Source: Parus major
Lineage: Eukaryota > Chordata > Aves > Passeriformes > Paridae
Length of the DNA stretch: 64,000 bases
Assembly: GCF_001522545.3 (NCBI RefSeq)
Contig: NC_031773.1
Coordinates: 23,758,664-23,822,663 of the forward strand
Direction of reading: 5' to 3'
The translations under genes were made by a program, and so were the position numbers. Shown here piece after piece: positions 27,250 to 39,959 of the stretch. Positions within the stretch are counted from its first letter, which is position 1. Every line of letters begins with the position of its first letter. The notes under the pieces were generated by a model that saw only the letters and a program-made list of their open reading frames with translations, was not told the DNA's origin and searched no databases.

Positions 27250-28150
27250 ACAAAAAAATACTGAACTCTGTCAGTCAATAGGTGCCTAATTCTCAACCTG
27301 TCAACTTTTTATTACAGTCCGATCAAAATCATGCACCCTAAGGTGTCTCATTTGGCCTAAAAAATCAACTTATTAGTAGAATTCCTTAACAAGAGGAATT
27401 ATATCCCCAGCACAATTACTCGTGCAGCAAATAGGATTCACTGTTTTTTGGTTAGATTCTATGTTTATTGTTGCACTGCAGAAAGGCCATGTGTTTAGTG
27501 CTGTGGTATCTGTGCCAAGTAAATCATTGAGAACCAGTTCCTATTAATCTTACATATCTTACTGCACTGGAGTCCGATGTTTTGCTCCCCTGATTAAACT
27601 GAGAGAATGGCACTTTTCTGGAAGTGTGAACTCACCTGTTTTATGTGTATTATTTTCTTCAAAGCTGTGCACTGCAGTCTCCAAAGGAAGCTCTTTGAAT
27701 TGAAATTTTAATTGAAAATGTTTCCATAACTCTTTAACTCTAAGCTATCTTCCAACTAATGATCAGGCTCCAAATAAGTATGCCAAATACTTATGGTATT
27801 ATTTATGTGCTATACAGAAGCTCATCATTGACTTATGAATTGTAAATATTTGTAAGTGGTTCATATTAAAGTAGTTGTCAACTGCAGCTACAGTACTTCA
27901 CCTTCTGTCACTCCCAGGTATCAAGGGGGCTGATTCAATCACTCTCTTGTCAGACTACCTTTCTTCTCGTGAATACCCAAATCCCTAAACACAACAAAAT
28001 ATAAATGAATGAAAAGTGCTAATGATGCATCATTACCAAGAGGTATCAAGTTTTTTAAGGTCCTTTGCTGACTAAATTTTAAATTAGCACAATTATTCAG
28101 AGCATTCCCCAAGGCACCATTCATTATGCCTAGCCACTGGGTTGAGGCAT
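27250..28150. promoter_or_regulatory. Candidate regulatory element (motif-rich, repeat-free)
   Basis: This stretch has no recognisable transposable element, mixed base composition without long homopolymers, and several homeodomain-type TAAT/ATTA motifs. The most striking is the perfect 16-bp palindrome at 28020-28035. A shorter inverted repeat (ataagtat / atacttat, 27774-27794) lies upstream. These are the traits of conserved non-coding elements near developmental genes, but conservation itself cannot be judged from one sequence. Plain unique DNA is the alternative. Confidence 0.3.
28020..28035. promoter_or_regulatory. 16-bp perfect palindrome with paired TAAT half-sites
   Basis: TAATGATGCATCATTA is its own reverse complement. 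It places two TAAT homeodomain cores in inverted orientation around TGATGCATCA, which carries TGAT half-sites and an ATGCAT centre. It could bind a homeodomain or POU dimer; chance is possible in AT-rich DNA. Confidence 0.4.
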
Positions 28151-29479
28151 ACTGCAAACTAAATATATATTACTGTCCACAGCATACTGTCTGTCTTCCT
28201 TCCTGGAGCAGTTGTGTATTGAAAAACATGCAAGTGTGTGTGTATTTTAGAAACGATCATATATCTGCATTTCAGTTACTGCTCTGTTGCCTACAATATA
28301 CTTATATGCCTAAAGATCCTGAATAACAATGACATGCACTTAGAGACTGAGATTTATTTTTTCAAAATGTTTCATCTGCATTCTAACACAGTGATTTTAA
28401 TTTCCAGTGAAATACAAAGACTGATGAAGCCAGGAGCTAAAAAGTCTCTGATACTGCCTAAGCCTTCCAGAAGCTTACAATGCACAGTGGATTATATCTT
28501 CCTTTGGCCTTGTTACTGGCAAACAGGTCAGAGTGAGCACTATGCTGCTAAATTTGTTGGGCAGTCTGGGTATCATATCTTTTAGAATTCCCAATAGAAA
28601 TGACCTGTGATAACCTACCTTGTATGTCAGAATTTAATTTTTTTTTATGCACTAAAGAAAGAGTCCAAAGCCCTTGTTCATGAGGACATTTAACAGCTCT
28701 CTGAAGAAGAAAGGTAACTTTGCCAAGATAGATCCTTCTTGGATTGTCCAAAAAGCAGATCAATTTGATGTACACAGCAATAGGCATGGTGTTATTCCTT
28801 GTGAAACACTAACTGTATTTTTCACAATAATAGCAAAACAACCAGTCCTTATACCCATGTTACAGCTTATTACAAAGAGAGCAAACTGTGTGACTGTCTG
28901 CATGCAACATGGGCTCACCAAACTACACAGTTGACAGCTCTCCCAGTAAGATGCAGTGCCCATTTATCCTCATGCAGATGAAAATAGGTATATTCGTCAA
29001 GGAAAATTATTTCTGTATGTATCTAGCTGCAAAGTCCTGACTTGTTTTTTTAACCCAATGACATCACCACACACAAGTTGGGCCCCACAGCACAGATGTG
29101 CTTTCATGTGCAGTGATATCACTTTCACTAAAACACTAAAGGCATGACTTTCAAGCAGTTTTAAAATTCAGATCAGTTCTGCTCATATTTAATCCAGACA
29201 TGTTGGTTTAACACCAAGCCAAGCCAGACCTTTTAATGTTCAGTGGCCATGATATAAAATTCTTCACTGTGTTGCACCAATAAATTCAGAAGTGCAGTGT
29301 AATTTGCTATAGTCACAGAGACTTGTGAAATTTAAGCAAGAGTGGAAAGCAACCTTTCATTTTGTGCCTTACCACAGCACTTCAGCTCTTTGGAAAACCC
29401 TTTTTCACTGCCCCCCCTGCCCAAGAAATGACTAACTGTGTGGACAGAATAATTTACTGCTGCTTGTTTTGGTCATGTT
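28151..29479. other. Unique non-coding sequence
   Basis: Overlapping frames of 60-115 codons occur on both strands, the longest at 28238-28585. None starts in a recognisable promoter context or has a known domain, and they overlap in conflicting frames. I see no repeat remnant. Confidence 0.5.
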
Positions 29480-30030
29480 GAGATTAAATTAAAGGTAAGC
29501 TGTAAGCCACCATCGGACTCTTCCTAAATTGGGACCAGTGTCGCTGTGGCATTATTTAGGAGTTGTTTGAAACAAACAATGGAAAGAAAGTGCCACTTGA
29601 CACTGACAGCAAGTATCTCTGTTCATTTTGCATTGTCAATAGCTCCAGTGGTAGCACTATTCTTTTGACAGCTAAAAGCAGATGTGTGGGTTAAGTATGG
29701 GAGCAATTCAAATGTCCACAGTAAACTGCAGGGGGGCAGAGAGAGCTCAGAGAGCAGCAGCTTTAAAGTAATTGACTAATACAGTAAGGATATTAAAGTC
29801 ATTTAGTGCCAAAAGGGAACACACTGATCCTTGACCCTGAGCCACTTTGGAGTAATCTAGTATTCAATCCAGCGTGTAATGACTGCCAGGCCTGTCAATC
29901 CTCCGGGCTCTCCAGTCAAATGCCTGTGGCTACTATTGGCTTATGGTAAAAGGACAAAAATGCAAGGAAATGCCTCTCAATCAGGCTATGATGTGATAAT
30001 GTTATTGCTCCAATGTATTCTATATTGTCC
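29480..30030. promoter_or_regulatory. Candidate enhancer-like element
   Basis: A repeat-free stretch with clustered factor motifs. It has an inverted forkhead-like pair (ttgtttg at 29563-29569 and caaacaa at 29573-29579) running directly into a full SOX consensus AACAATGG (29575-29582), and TGACAG MEIS-type sites at 29604-29609 and 29666-29671. A further SOX-type CATTGT lies near 29631, and a ctgtcaatcctccgggc segment with a CpG near 29895. FOX, SOX and TALE sites commonly co-occur in developmental enhancers. Conservation is untested. Confidence 0.35.
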
Positions 30031-31073
30031 CTGCATAGTTTAATCTGTTGAGATCCATGTCAAAAATTGCCCTTGTTCCCCAGAGGTCTTTACTCAACCT
30101 TTTAGCAATACAAGTGGATTTGAAAGGAGAGGGGTAACTCACTTGATGAATGGTTTCCAGTTAATATAAAAAATAAGAGGTCAACTGTGGCTTTGAGGCT
30201 AACCATGGAACGTATAAATTAGAATAAGCATGGTAGTAATCTGATTAGTAAGCCTTGCTCTTCATTTACCCCAGTGGGTAAACTATTTTCCAATAAATAA
30301 TATTGACACAGAAATTTATTTACAAGAACAACGTAATTCCTACAAAGTTTAGATGTTGAGAGGACTTTTGGCTGGGAAGCAATAAGAACAAAAGGCTCGC
30401 TTGCTTCTGTCACTTCTTGTCCTTAAAACTTGTGCAACTACTGGGAATCTCATATTTTAAATTAGGCACCTCACATTTGAAAAATATAATTATTGCTACA
30501 GGCTGAGTAGTCCACTTGAGCTTGAAAGAAGGAAATTGCCATTTTTTGTTATTTTGATTTTGCTAATTAAAACAGGGAAAACTGACCCACATAGATTCTC
30601 TAAAGTTAAAAAGTCAAAATGGGATAATAATTATGCAAATTTCTATGCATTGCTGTAAAAATGATCTTTATATTTCCTTATATGGTCTCCACTATTTCCT
30701 GACCCCACTTTCCATGTGGTGTACATAGACTTTGGGAAGGGTGAAGCTCTAGTGGTAGTGATGCTCCTGCTATTTTTAAAGAACCATGAGGTTACATAAC
30801 AGGCACTTTGCCTAATTTGGTTCTCTATGATTCCACAAAGCTCTCCACAGGGATGACACAATACAAAAAGGAAAAAAAAAAAAAAGAGATAACCTCTCCT
30901 GAGAAATATCTTGCTTATAACTTTGAAATAACTTCAGTGTTAAAACCAAATGACTTTCTCCAAAATTCTGCCTGTCCTCTCTCAGTTCAGTGCCCCAAAG
31001 TCATTATTCAGTGTAAAGTTCTATTTATAAACCCATTTTCCAGCCTGTACATACTTTTTACACTTGAAAAATT
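30031..31073. other. Unique AT-rich non-coding sequence
   Basis: No gene is seen. It contains an A14 run at 30872-30885 and otherwise mixed AT-rich sequence with only short, conflicting frames. Confidence 0.55.
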
Positions 31074-32200
31074 ATGGTTTTGTGGACAGTTTTAGAGGAT
31101 GAATCAGAGAAAGAGGAAAATTGTACTTTTGTGCTCACTGAATTCCCTTGCCATGAGGGTAGAAGCACATGCAATGCAAACTGTGATCCCATCAGGCGAC
31201 GGCTGGCTGTGTTCCAGCTGAACTCTTCACAGGCAGTTTTATCACAACCTGCTGTTTTTCACAGGGAAAAAAACCCCAACATACTACAGAACCTCTACAA
31301 GCAAGCCAACCTGAAGCAGGATATGACAAGTGTTGTGTTATTGCCATGTAACAGAGCAATTAGCCAGTGCCATGTAAATGGCACAATTTGTCAAAGGTTT
31401 TTTCCTTGGGAAGCTCTTGATATGGTGATGACAGAACAAAAACCACTCACCTCCACCCACGCCCTCTCTGAGAACTCACATCACTTTTCCTCCCAGATCG
31501 TGGTGACTCTCTCCCTCTTGAGGAGTATTTAAATCATCATGGGGACTTATGTAATGCCTCATCTGGGGTAAATTCATCTGGGTAGGTTAAATTAACTGTT
31601 CTCCTTTGCACCTCCAAATGGAGGGTGCAACATGAATCCACATGTATTTTTTCCCACTTCAGCAGTGCAAGTGGTGCCACAGCAGCGCCTGGCAGCTGGT
31701 GTGGAAGGTACTTGGAGCAATGCTCACCTTCCAGGAGGGAAGGGATCATGCACTGCCTTTTACCTGTCTGGAATGCAGGAGCCCCAGTTTTTCCCAGATG
31801 TAGCACACAACACAAGGCACAGATGACTTGGGAACAAAAGAAACAGAAGTCTCCCCTGACACAAGTGCAGGACAGTCTCTTGTGACATGGCACACTGACT
31901 GCCAGATAGCTGTCTCCTTGCTGCCCTCTACAGAACCTTGCTTCCCCTCTCGTGAGGGCTTGTACGTTTGTCCTTCCATTTTCAGCAAAGGTGACATTTC
32001 CCCCTTTTTCATTACGACTGAGAGAACAGACACGGGTGATGTATTCTCAGCCTGAGTGGGGATTGAGAAGATCTGCTCCCTTTGCAGTGTTTAATGAGGA
32101 AATCGAGGCAGCAAAAGTCAGTTTTATGATTTCTATCATGTATCTTTTGCCCTTCCCAAAGATCTGTTCATGGTTTCAACATGAAAGTATAGGAAACTAA
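31074..32200. other. Stop-poor, slightly GC-richer patch; no gene assigned
   Basis: The longest open frame of the window lies here (31074-31532, plus, 152 codons), followed by frames of 118 (minus, 31537-31893), 95, 86, 82 and 75 codons overlapping on both strands. The translated 152-residue product is unfamiliar: it has scattered cysteines, no signal peptide, no membrane segment and no repeated motif. Open frames on both strands at once point to local base composition rather than coding. It could be a decayed pseudogene or a very old repeat; I cannot tell which. Confidence 0.35.
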
Positions 32201-33079
32201 TTTAAAAGAGTGTGAAGTTTTGTGAATGGGGAAAGAAACACTTATCAGAAAAAATGCCGAGAACCTTTGTTCCAGCATTCACAGGGTAGCCAGGTATGAA
32301 ACTCCTTTCAGGGAGAACTCTGGGTACTTTCACTGGTAGCTCATCATCACACTTGGAAGGTGCTGATCTTTAGAGCAATGATATTTCATGATGTATGCTT
32401 TAAATTACAAAAAAGAGGGGGAAAAACTTAAAAAATGCAAGAAAATTCCTGCTGTTCCTTAACCTACTTGAAGCCAGAAATGCCTTAAAGCTAATAGGTC
32501 AGGCATTGCTGAGAAGCCCACAAACAATTTCAAAAGGTATCTCAGCTGTAGTACATCTCCCTTTGTTTCTCTTCCAGAATGATTGTGTTTTTATTTAAAT
32601 TCCAGACTTTAAATGCAAGTCTAAAACCACCTGACTCCAAAGGGTCTGGATGATTTTTGAGTGAATCTGTAGTCATACCCCCTGCTGTCTCCCTTTTGTT
32701 AAATTAGTGTAATTTTGAAGCTTATGAAAAGAAAACTTGTTTTACACTCTCCCCTTTTATGAACATTTGGAACCATTAAAGTCATTTTGTAAACAAATTT
32801 TAAGATTATCTTTTTAAAACAAGTCTTCAGACACAGACATACAGACTCAGACAGACACACACAGATGCATGCATGCACACATTCCACTTTTATGACTTTG
32901 GAATAAAAATGCAAATGAATTTATTAGCTTAAGCATGGCACCAAATAGAAATTTATGCACATACATTTAAAAAACAGACTCCTTGAAAATAACGCAATTG
33001 CAACCTATTAATTTTCTTTTTTGACAGTTTTTAAAATTCATCTAAAAAAATGAAACAGCATGAATACTGTCAATATATC
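32201..33079. other. Unique AT-rich non-coding sequence
   Basis: No gene is seen. It includes a degenerate CA/GACA-rich tract at 32829-32880 (acagac, cacaca and atgcatgc motifs). Confidence 0.55.
32829..32880. repeat. Degenerate (CA)/(ACAG) simple repeat
   Basis: Interrupted ACAGAC and CACACA units, ending in alternating atgcatgcatgc. Alternating purine-pyrimidine sequence of this kind is prone to slippage. Confidence 0.7.
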
Positions 33080-33320
33080 ACAACAGCCACATTAGGTTTT
33101 GTGATATACATCATAATATAAAGAGCACTATTAGAGCACAACCTGGGAACCATTAAATCATTCTAAATCACTGTTACATTCCATTAGTGTCAATGGTGAA
33201 ACCACATAATAGGCTTTATTACAAACTTCACCTTGGTAGGCCATTGTCTCTAATAACCACTTCTCTATGATGTGGTATCATACCCAGAAATCCAGGGAGA
33301 TAATAAAGGCTCCCTTATTT
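33080..33320. promoter_or_regulatory. Candidate regulatory element
   Basis: A repeat-free block with RUNX-type AACCACA (33200-33206) and AACCAC (33255-33260), a SOX-type CATTGT (33242-33247) and several ATTA cores, lying between low-complexity stretches. The call rests only on motif content in one sequence. Confidence 0.22.
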
Positions 33321-33360
33321 CTTTTTTATTGGATGGGTAAAGTTAAATTTAGCTGTAAGT

Positions 33361-33382
33361 AAAAAAAAAAAAAAAAAAAAAA
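33361..33382. repeat. Poly-A run (22 A)
   Basis: The longest pure A run in the window. It could mark a plus-strand retrocopy tail, but the sequence to its left is not recognisable as one and no flanking duplication was found. Confidence 0.85.
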
Positions 33383-33679
33383 TATCTTGAAGCTTTGTTC
33401 ACTAACTGTGAGTTGCTGCTATTTGGACAAAAAAAAAATTAGGCAGACTTGGGAGAACAGTTTGAAATAAATTTAAATCCTGGTAAATGCTTGAGGCCAA
33501 GGTAAGATAGGCAGTCCTGCAATTACGATGTCATTTTTGAAATGCAGCTTAGTGCATTTATGCCCTTCTTTACACTTTTGTTCAGATACAAAGCATTGAT
33601 TACAGAAACATTATAGAAATTAAATCTGTATTCTCATCTCTCCAACCCCTATATAAGCAGTAGCCATTAGAAAATGATG

Positions 33680-33788
33680 AAAAGAAGAAAAAGAAAAGAA
33701 AGAAAAAGAAAAAGAAAGAAAGAAAGAAAAAGAAAAAGAAAAAGAAAAAGAAAAAGAAAAAGAAAAAGAAAAAGAAAAAGAAAAAAGG
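33680..33788. repeat. Pure-purine (GAAA)n/(GAAAAA)n tract, 109 bp
   Basis: The strand is all purine for about 109 bases. It begins as mixed GAA/GAAA units and becomes about ten regular GAAAAA hexamers from about 33725. The complementary strand is all pyrimidine, which explains a spurious polyphenylalanine frame on the minus strand. Long homopurine tracts can form triplex (H-DNA) and stall replication. Confidence 0.95.
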
Positions 33789-36700
33789 TATCTGCACACT
33801 AGTTATTTTCTTCCTTCCTGAATTTCTTAGAAATGATTTGGAGGATCCTTTCTCCCATCTTGCAGAGCTAAACCTGGCTCACCATAACACGTGTGATGAC
33901 ACAGATCAGCTCAGCAGACTCTAGTGTAGTCCTTCAGGATTAGCATGAAGAACCTTGCTGTTTTGGGGAGCTGGGGATACTCAGTTCTACCTGGGTGAGA
34001 GTCTGTAGGCAGATGTGGAGGAATTCTGCCCCTCTGAAACTTAGACTTTGGTTTTAACTGAAGCAAGGGCTCCAACCTCAAGTTTTGAACTTTTTTTCGC
34101 ACTTGCATTTCCTGAAAGAACATTGATGAATTTTGATAATGTCTCTATCATCACAGCTTTTCACTTAGTCATCTTGCAAAATCCGACTTGTGACTTCAGT
34201 TTAAACAACACAGCGATCCCCTTCCATCACTACTCAGTTATTGGAGTGTCTGAAAACATTTCTTGTGGTGATGCCTAATGTATAGTGCCTGTCTTTATAA
34301 TTCTTTCATGTGAGTTCACTACAAGAGTTGGAGTAACTGGGAGGTAGATGTGAAGAGACAGGTGAGTACCCCAGCCTTGTACTGCAGCGGAGTTAATGAA
34401 CTGTATCCTCTTGTCCACCTGACTGGTTTCTAGGGCCTGATGGCATTTTATCCTTAAATTTTCCTGTAGGGCATGATTAGGGATGGATGTAAATAAGAAC
34501 TGGTCCTTACATCATAAAAAGTAGAAGTCAAAGGTTTTTTCAAGGTCAAAAGTCTTTTTTGATTGGATCAATTGTTATCAAAAAGAAAATATACCCCCTC
34601 AAATAAGTAACAAGAGATAGGATGATATAAAAAATAATTAGCAAAATAACAAAATATCTTTTGTTAACTCAATAAAATAAAAACATTTTTCTTCATTCCA
34701 CCTATTCTAAAATTAAACAATTCCTCTGAGCAAATCCTCCTTTGTCCATTTTTTCATTCATTTTTTTTCTTCTGCATCCTGGGTTTTTCTGCATCTCTCT
34801 AAAATCTCTCCCGTTTTAAAATAATGACCCAGTTCCACATTCTCTGGTATGTCCCATATATTTGTGGCAATTTTGTACTTAGCTTTTTCCTTCTAAATGG
34901 CAATTTTATGTAGCAGCTCAAAAAGACTGCAAGTCTCTTGAATGTACAGGGAACAACAGTCAAGGTTTGTGTTGTCTTTCCGTACATTCATTCCTTTAAA
35001 ACTTCAGTTCAGTACTTTCAACATTAATTTTATCTTCCACTGATCAGAATAATATCTTGCTATGCATGAAATACTGTTTTAGAAGTACGAATCTGGTTTC
35101 TTCATCTACACAGTATGAATTTACCAATCTCCCAGGCAACCTGTACTGCCAGATATAGAAGTCCCATATCTCCAGTATGTAAGATCTGAAGTTAGAATGT
35201 AAAACTCACTCTGAACTTGGAATATCCCCAAAGGTAGCCAGATCAGACACTGGAAACAAAGGAAAAACTGTAGGAGGAAAGGGGACCATAAAAGGATAAA
35301 AAGGTATGTCGAGGGAGATAAAAATGACAATAATTCTGGGTGGCATATAATGATTAATTACAGATTTACTAATAAACCATAGGGACTGGGCTTGCATTCA
35401 TTTACTTCATTTAGGGTAACCTGTGACCAAGGTCACATTCTTCAGCTGTGGATGAAGTCAGATGTGGTTCAAGAAGGACAGAAAGTTATGGAGAGGAAGT
35501 GAAAGATGCCAGCAGATGAGAGAGCTGGGAATACATCTAGTCTTTTGGATACTTTTATCAAAGTCTAAGCCTCCTTCAATATTGCTAGTTTAGAGTTTGG
35601 CATGGCAGTCCCCAGCCCCGTTTTCAAGGTCAGATGTGCATATCCTGCCCCTCTCACTCTTCTCATAAATAGAAAAAACAGTAGGATTTTTTCAGTGACT
35701 AAAATTTGCCATAAGAAAGGGTTAACATGACACAAGACACTCATGCAAGCAATAATGAATAAAAATTAAAAATATGGGAAACAGAATTTTGCCTAACTGA
35801 CTCTGTAGGAGCTTAGAAAAGGGAATGAATGAACCTTGTTTAAATTTGGCCACATTTGAATAAAGCGTTTAGTTAAAATATAATCCTTTATCTTTTTTTC
35901 TATTTTCAGTGTATATTGTAATTTTTTTAATATACTGTAATTTACAATGTCACTGATGTTGCCAATGATCTGGACAATTTCTGGTGCCATTTAAACAAGT
36001 TAGTCTGTAAAACTTTAGCTCCTCCTTGAGCTTCTCAATTTTTTATTCCAGCTTTCCTTTCTGTCTTTTTTGGGGGGAGTGGGGGATGGAAACGAATACA
36101 TCTGGGTAGTTAGGTACTTAGAAAGCCTAATTCTGGGATGTATGCAACATATGAAGCCAATACAAGGGCAACAGTGGCTGTGTACTTAGCCTTGGCTTTA
36201 ATATTCCCGTGATGTTGACTTGGGACCTGAGGCAACTTTGCCCTCTTGAGAAGTGTCAAAATACATCATGTATTAGTATAAAACATATAGTAAGTTCATT
36301 GCTAATTTTAAGAACGATGACTCAATAGTTTAGATGATTAACAGAGAACAGCAGCTATACCTTGTTACCATGTACAACACCCAATTTAAACACCATCTCT
36401 AAACAAGAAGTCAAATAACATGAGGAGTTTTTATTTTCTATATATTTTTATATATTTTTTTTCCCTGATGCTGTGATACGAAATGGTCCATCAGATGTTT
36501 TCTTTCATTACTGACATTAAATGGTGGAGTGATGGACAGATTTGCTCTCTCTAGGTTAGCTCATAGGCCACTTCCTTTGCCCTTCCTTCCCTCTCCTCCA
36601 AAATGTTGCCACTGATACGTGTGTATGACACTGAAATACTCGTCCCCACTCAGTATATGCAGAGGTGACAAAGAATGCTAACAAAACATCTGTAAGGTGT

Positions 36701-39700
36701 GAGTGCTTCCAGAGAGCACTCGGCAGATGCTGAGTATCTCATGTTACTGCACCTACTGACAAAATACCTATCCTCTGACTGAGAAAGATAAACATTTATT
36801 AGTATCCTTACACCTATGATCTCCTATTTTTATGGAATTTATGATGCAAAAAATAAAGCCTCTGGTTGAAATAGATTCACTCTTCTCTCATAATTTCTAT
36901 TTTCTTGCTGTTCACTTACAATGTTGCTCAGAGAACAGCGTGCAGTCTGTGGACAAGTCTTTAATATAAGCTAAAATTATTCTCAAATATGATTTGAGAA
37001 AGTCAGCAAAAGAGTCAGCAAAATAGACTGGACTAAAATGGATCCAGGACTGAAGTAGAACACAATAAAAGTATTTGTATCCTTTTTCTGGCTAACCATT
37101 GAGCCACCAGGGCTGAGGATCCTTGCTCCTGCTCCTTATTTGCAGTTGCTAAAAAAACCCCATCACCTGCCACCTGTTCTGTATCAAGCATGCTGGCCTA
37201 GCAGACTAAAAGGAATTTAAAAAAAAGAAGAGTTTCTTCAGAAATTAGTCCATGATGCTATGTCCATACAATGCAGCCCAGGAAAAGAAGCAGTAAGATA
37301 TCAATGCTGGATCTTTTTACAAAAATATTTGAGAGCTTGGTGTATTATAAAATATATGCAAGCATTTGGTGCTTCATGGTTTATAATGCCCTGAAGCAAA
37401 TTGTAAGCCATCAGCATCTGGGAAGATCAGAACTTTCTGTTTGGGTTTTGATTAATCAAATATATTATGAAATCTTTGCTATGCCTTATTTTCCAGAAAG
37501 CCTATTTTTGATATTAATATGTCTCTGAAGATTAGATACAGATTAGATACAGATCAGTTGTTTCATGAAAATAATTCTCTTATCTTTTTCTCTTGTACAA
37601 AATATTATGTTTTTAAAAATAAAAACCATCAGATAAATATTTAAACACAGATTTTCTTCTTGTGGGTGTCTCTTCCATGCTATTTCACTTATAAGCCTTT
37701 TTATAAATGAGGCACTTTGAAATGCAGGACCTTTAATATTCTCTAACTTCTGAAACAATCACCAGAGGCCTGTAGACTGCTTCCTAGGAAGAGACAGCCC
37801 GTTGTATTTCATTCAGCATCTTTATGGCTGTGTGTCAGAAGCCTGAGTGTTAAACCACGAGTCTCATCCTATTAACCCAGTCATATAACCTTGAGCTATC
37901 CAGACTTGCAGATAACAACAGTATCTCTAACATGTATATCAGTCAGGGTGTGAGCTTTTTATCAGGTACAATTAATGTTTAAATGTACCTGCATTAAACA
38001 GACAAGTATGCATATTTTGATTCAAAAACATCTAGAGAAATTTTACTTGTGTTAGAATAGCAATGTCAGTTATTCTACCAGTGTATTAAGGGTCTGTTAG
38101 TAATTATATCATAATCCTCTTTCAGCCCTTTAGAAAGGGCTAATGAACTTTTTTCTAATTTCTCTAAACTGGGGAAAATGGATGTTTTAATGTTGTAAGT
38201 GTGCATATCAAAAATGGGTGGTCCAAAGTACATTTCTGCTCTCTTGCTGTTGATGAGGGCTCAATAACTTATTTGTTTTAAACCAAAATATTTGTGTACA
38301 AATAACAGTTTAGATAAAATGGACATTCAAGATTTAATATTTTTAGTTGAAGAAGGGCATAAGTTTCCAATTCAGAAAGCAAATTTCCTATAGAAAGCGG
38401 ATTACCTAGAATTTTTTCCAAGCAAAATGGTGCAGCTCCTTACCACAGAGAGCAGAGGTCCAATCCTGTGAGCTGCCTGAGCAGCCTGAGGCTGGCAGGG
38501 GCTCAGCACTTTTCAGGATCAAGTCCATAACACATAACACACCAGCTACTCTGATACCAGTGACCTTAAACGTTTTGGTGCACAGGGTCAATGATCCATG
38601 AACTAAGACAGATTTATGGTACACAAACGACAGTAGTGGTTTAAGAAGAATAAGTAAAGAAGTTGTGTCAGCCTCCACTTTGACTCTCCTTGCTCACAAT
38701 ACATGCTTTAAGCCCTGGGTTTATCCATACACCTCATGTTCTGTTTTTGGTTTTTTTTCCCATGGAGACTTCTGTTTATTTGTAAAACTTCACACCAAGA
38801 AATAAATTTTGCTGAGTAAACAGTCAGTACTTTGGTAACCAGAATGATGGTCCTGACAGGTTTACAAAATCACTACTGCACTCCCTGCTGGGTGAGTACT
38901 CATAAGAGGTACATGAGGACATACATGTGGCCTGAGGCTTCTGGATCAGCTGTGTGTGATGTCCCATGGCTGTGCATGCAGAGATCAGCGACCCAGGGAG
39001 AGCAGCTGGATGCCCCTGACTGGTCTGCAAGCCATGTGGCCCAGAAAGCATGAGACATACTACTCCCTTCTTTGTTTGGATGTCCTGTATCTCAAAAGTT
39101 ACTTTATTTTACTTGATTTTAACCTATTTTTTTTTTTCAATTCTTCCCAGCAGCCATTTTAATTGTCTTTTTGTGAGCAGAGAGCTTCTTAAGCAAATGG
39201 ATATTTTTTTGGATGGGGGGTGGGATCCACTTGATCACAAGGGAGTGTTCAAGAAGGTTTTCACACCAAGAGCTATCTGGTCACCTCTAATGCAAAGCTT
39301 GAATTCAGCAGCATTTCTCTGTTGGCACTTCCTGCCACTCTGGGCTCACTCCTACTGACTGCTGAGAGCCCAGATGGGGGTTTGGGAGGGGGAGGTGCTC
39401 AATGCAAAAGATATTTGGCCTCCTCCACACGCCATTCCCCTCAGCACCAGGCTGCTTTTTCACTCCCCTACACATAAATACTGCACATGCATGCACACAT
39501 ATGAAGTGTCATATAATTGAGTGGATAGCCTGGAGGTAAATGACTGGTCTTAGAGCATTTGTTAAGATATTGTTGATGGTTACCAGTGTACACATTGTAA
39601 ACCTGTGCTTATGCAGGCAACAAATGCACAGATGCATATATTCTTTTTCTGTGCTCTGAAAGAACAGCAGATAATTTTGTGACAGAGTTGTCAGGCAGAT

Positions 39701-39959
39701 AAACAGTCACAGTTTAAAAATACATGGGATGATGAATAGAGTTTCAGAAATGAACCATAGTTTATCTTGCTAATTCTTACTGTGTCTGAGTATGATGAAA
39801 GAAGCAGTGCCAGAACTCAAGGATATGATGAATAAGAAAGAGCAAAATGACAACCAAAGGCCCTGGTGACCAGAAAACAAGCTACAGTTTGTCCCCCAGA
39901 GAGAGGCAGTGATGGGTTGAACTTGCCATTAGAGGGAAGATTAAGTGTCCTTGGTTCCT
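33789..39959. other. Unique AT-rich non-coding sequence
   Basis: No gene or clear transposon is visible. Open frames are at most about 102 codons and conflict between strands. An 11-bp tandem duplication lies at 37529-37550. The 38.4-39.4 kb part is somewhat GC-richer and has several overlapping frames of 63-102 codons without recognisable domains. Confidence 0.5.
37529..37550. repeat. Exact 11-bp tandem duplication
   Basis: The unit agattagatac occurs twice in tandem and is followed by a partial third (agat). Confidence 0.85.

Noticed and set aside
31074..31532. 152-codon frame as a real gene
   Set aside because: Other frames on both strands nearby are equally open and nothing in the product is recognisable. 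Kept only as a finding.
33361..33382. Poly-A run as the tail of a processed pseudogene
   Set aside because: No cDNA-like body or flanking duplication recognised to the left.
33600..33797. Polyphenylalanine minus-strand frame
   Set aside because: Direct artefact of the (GAAAAA)n purine tract.
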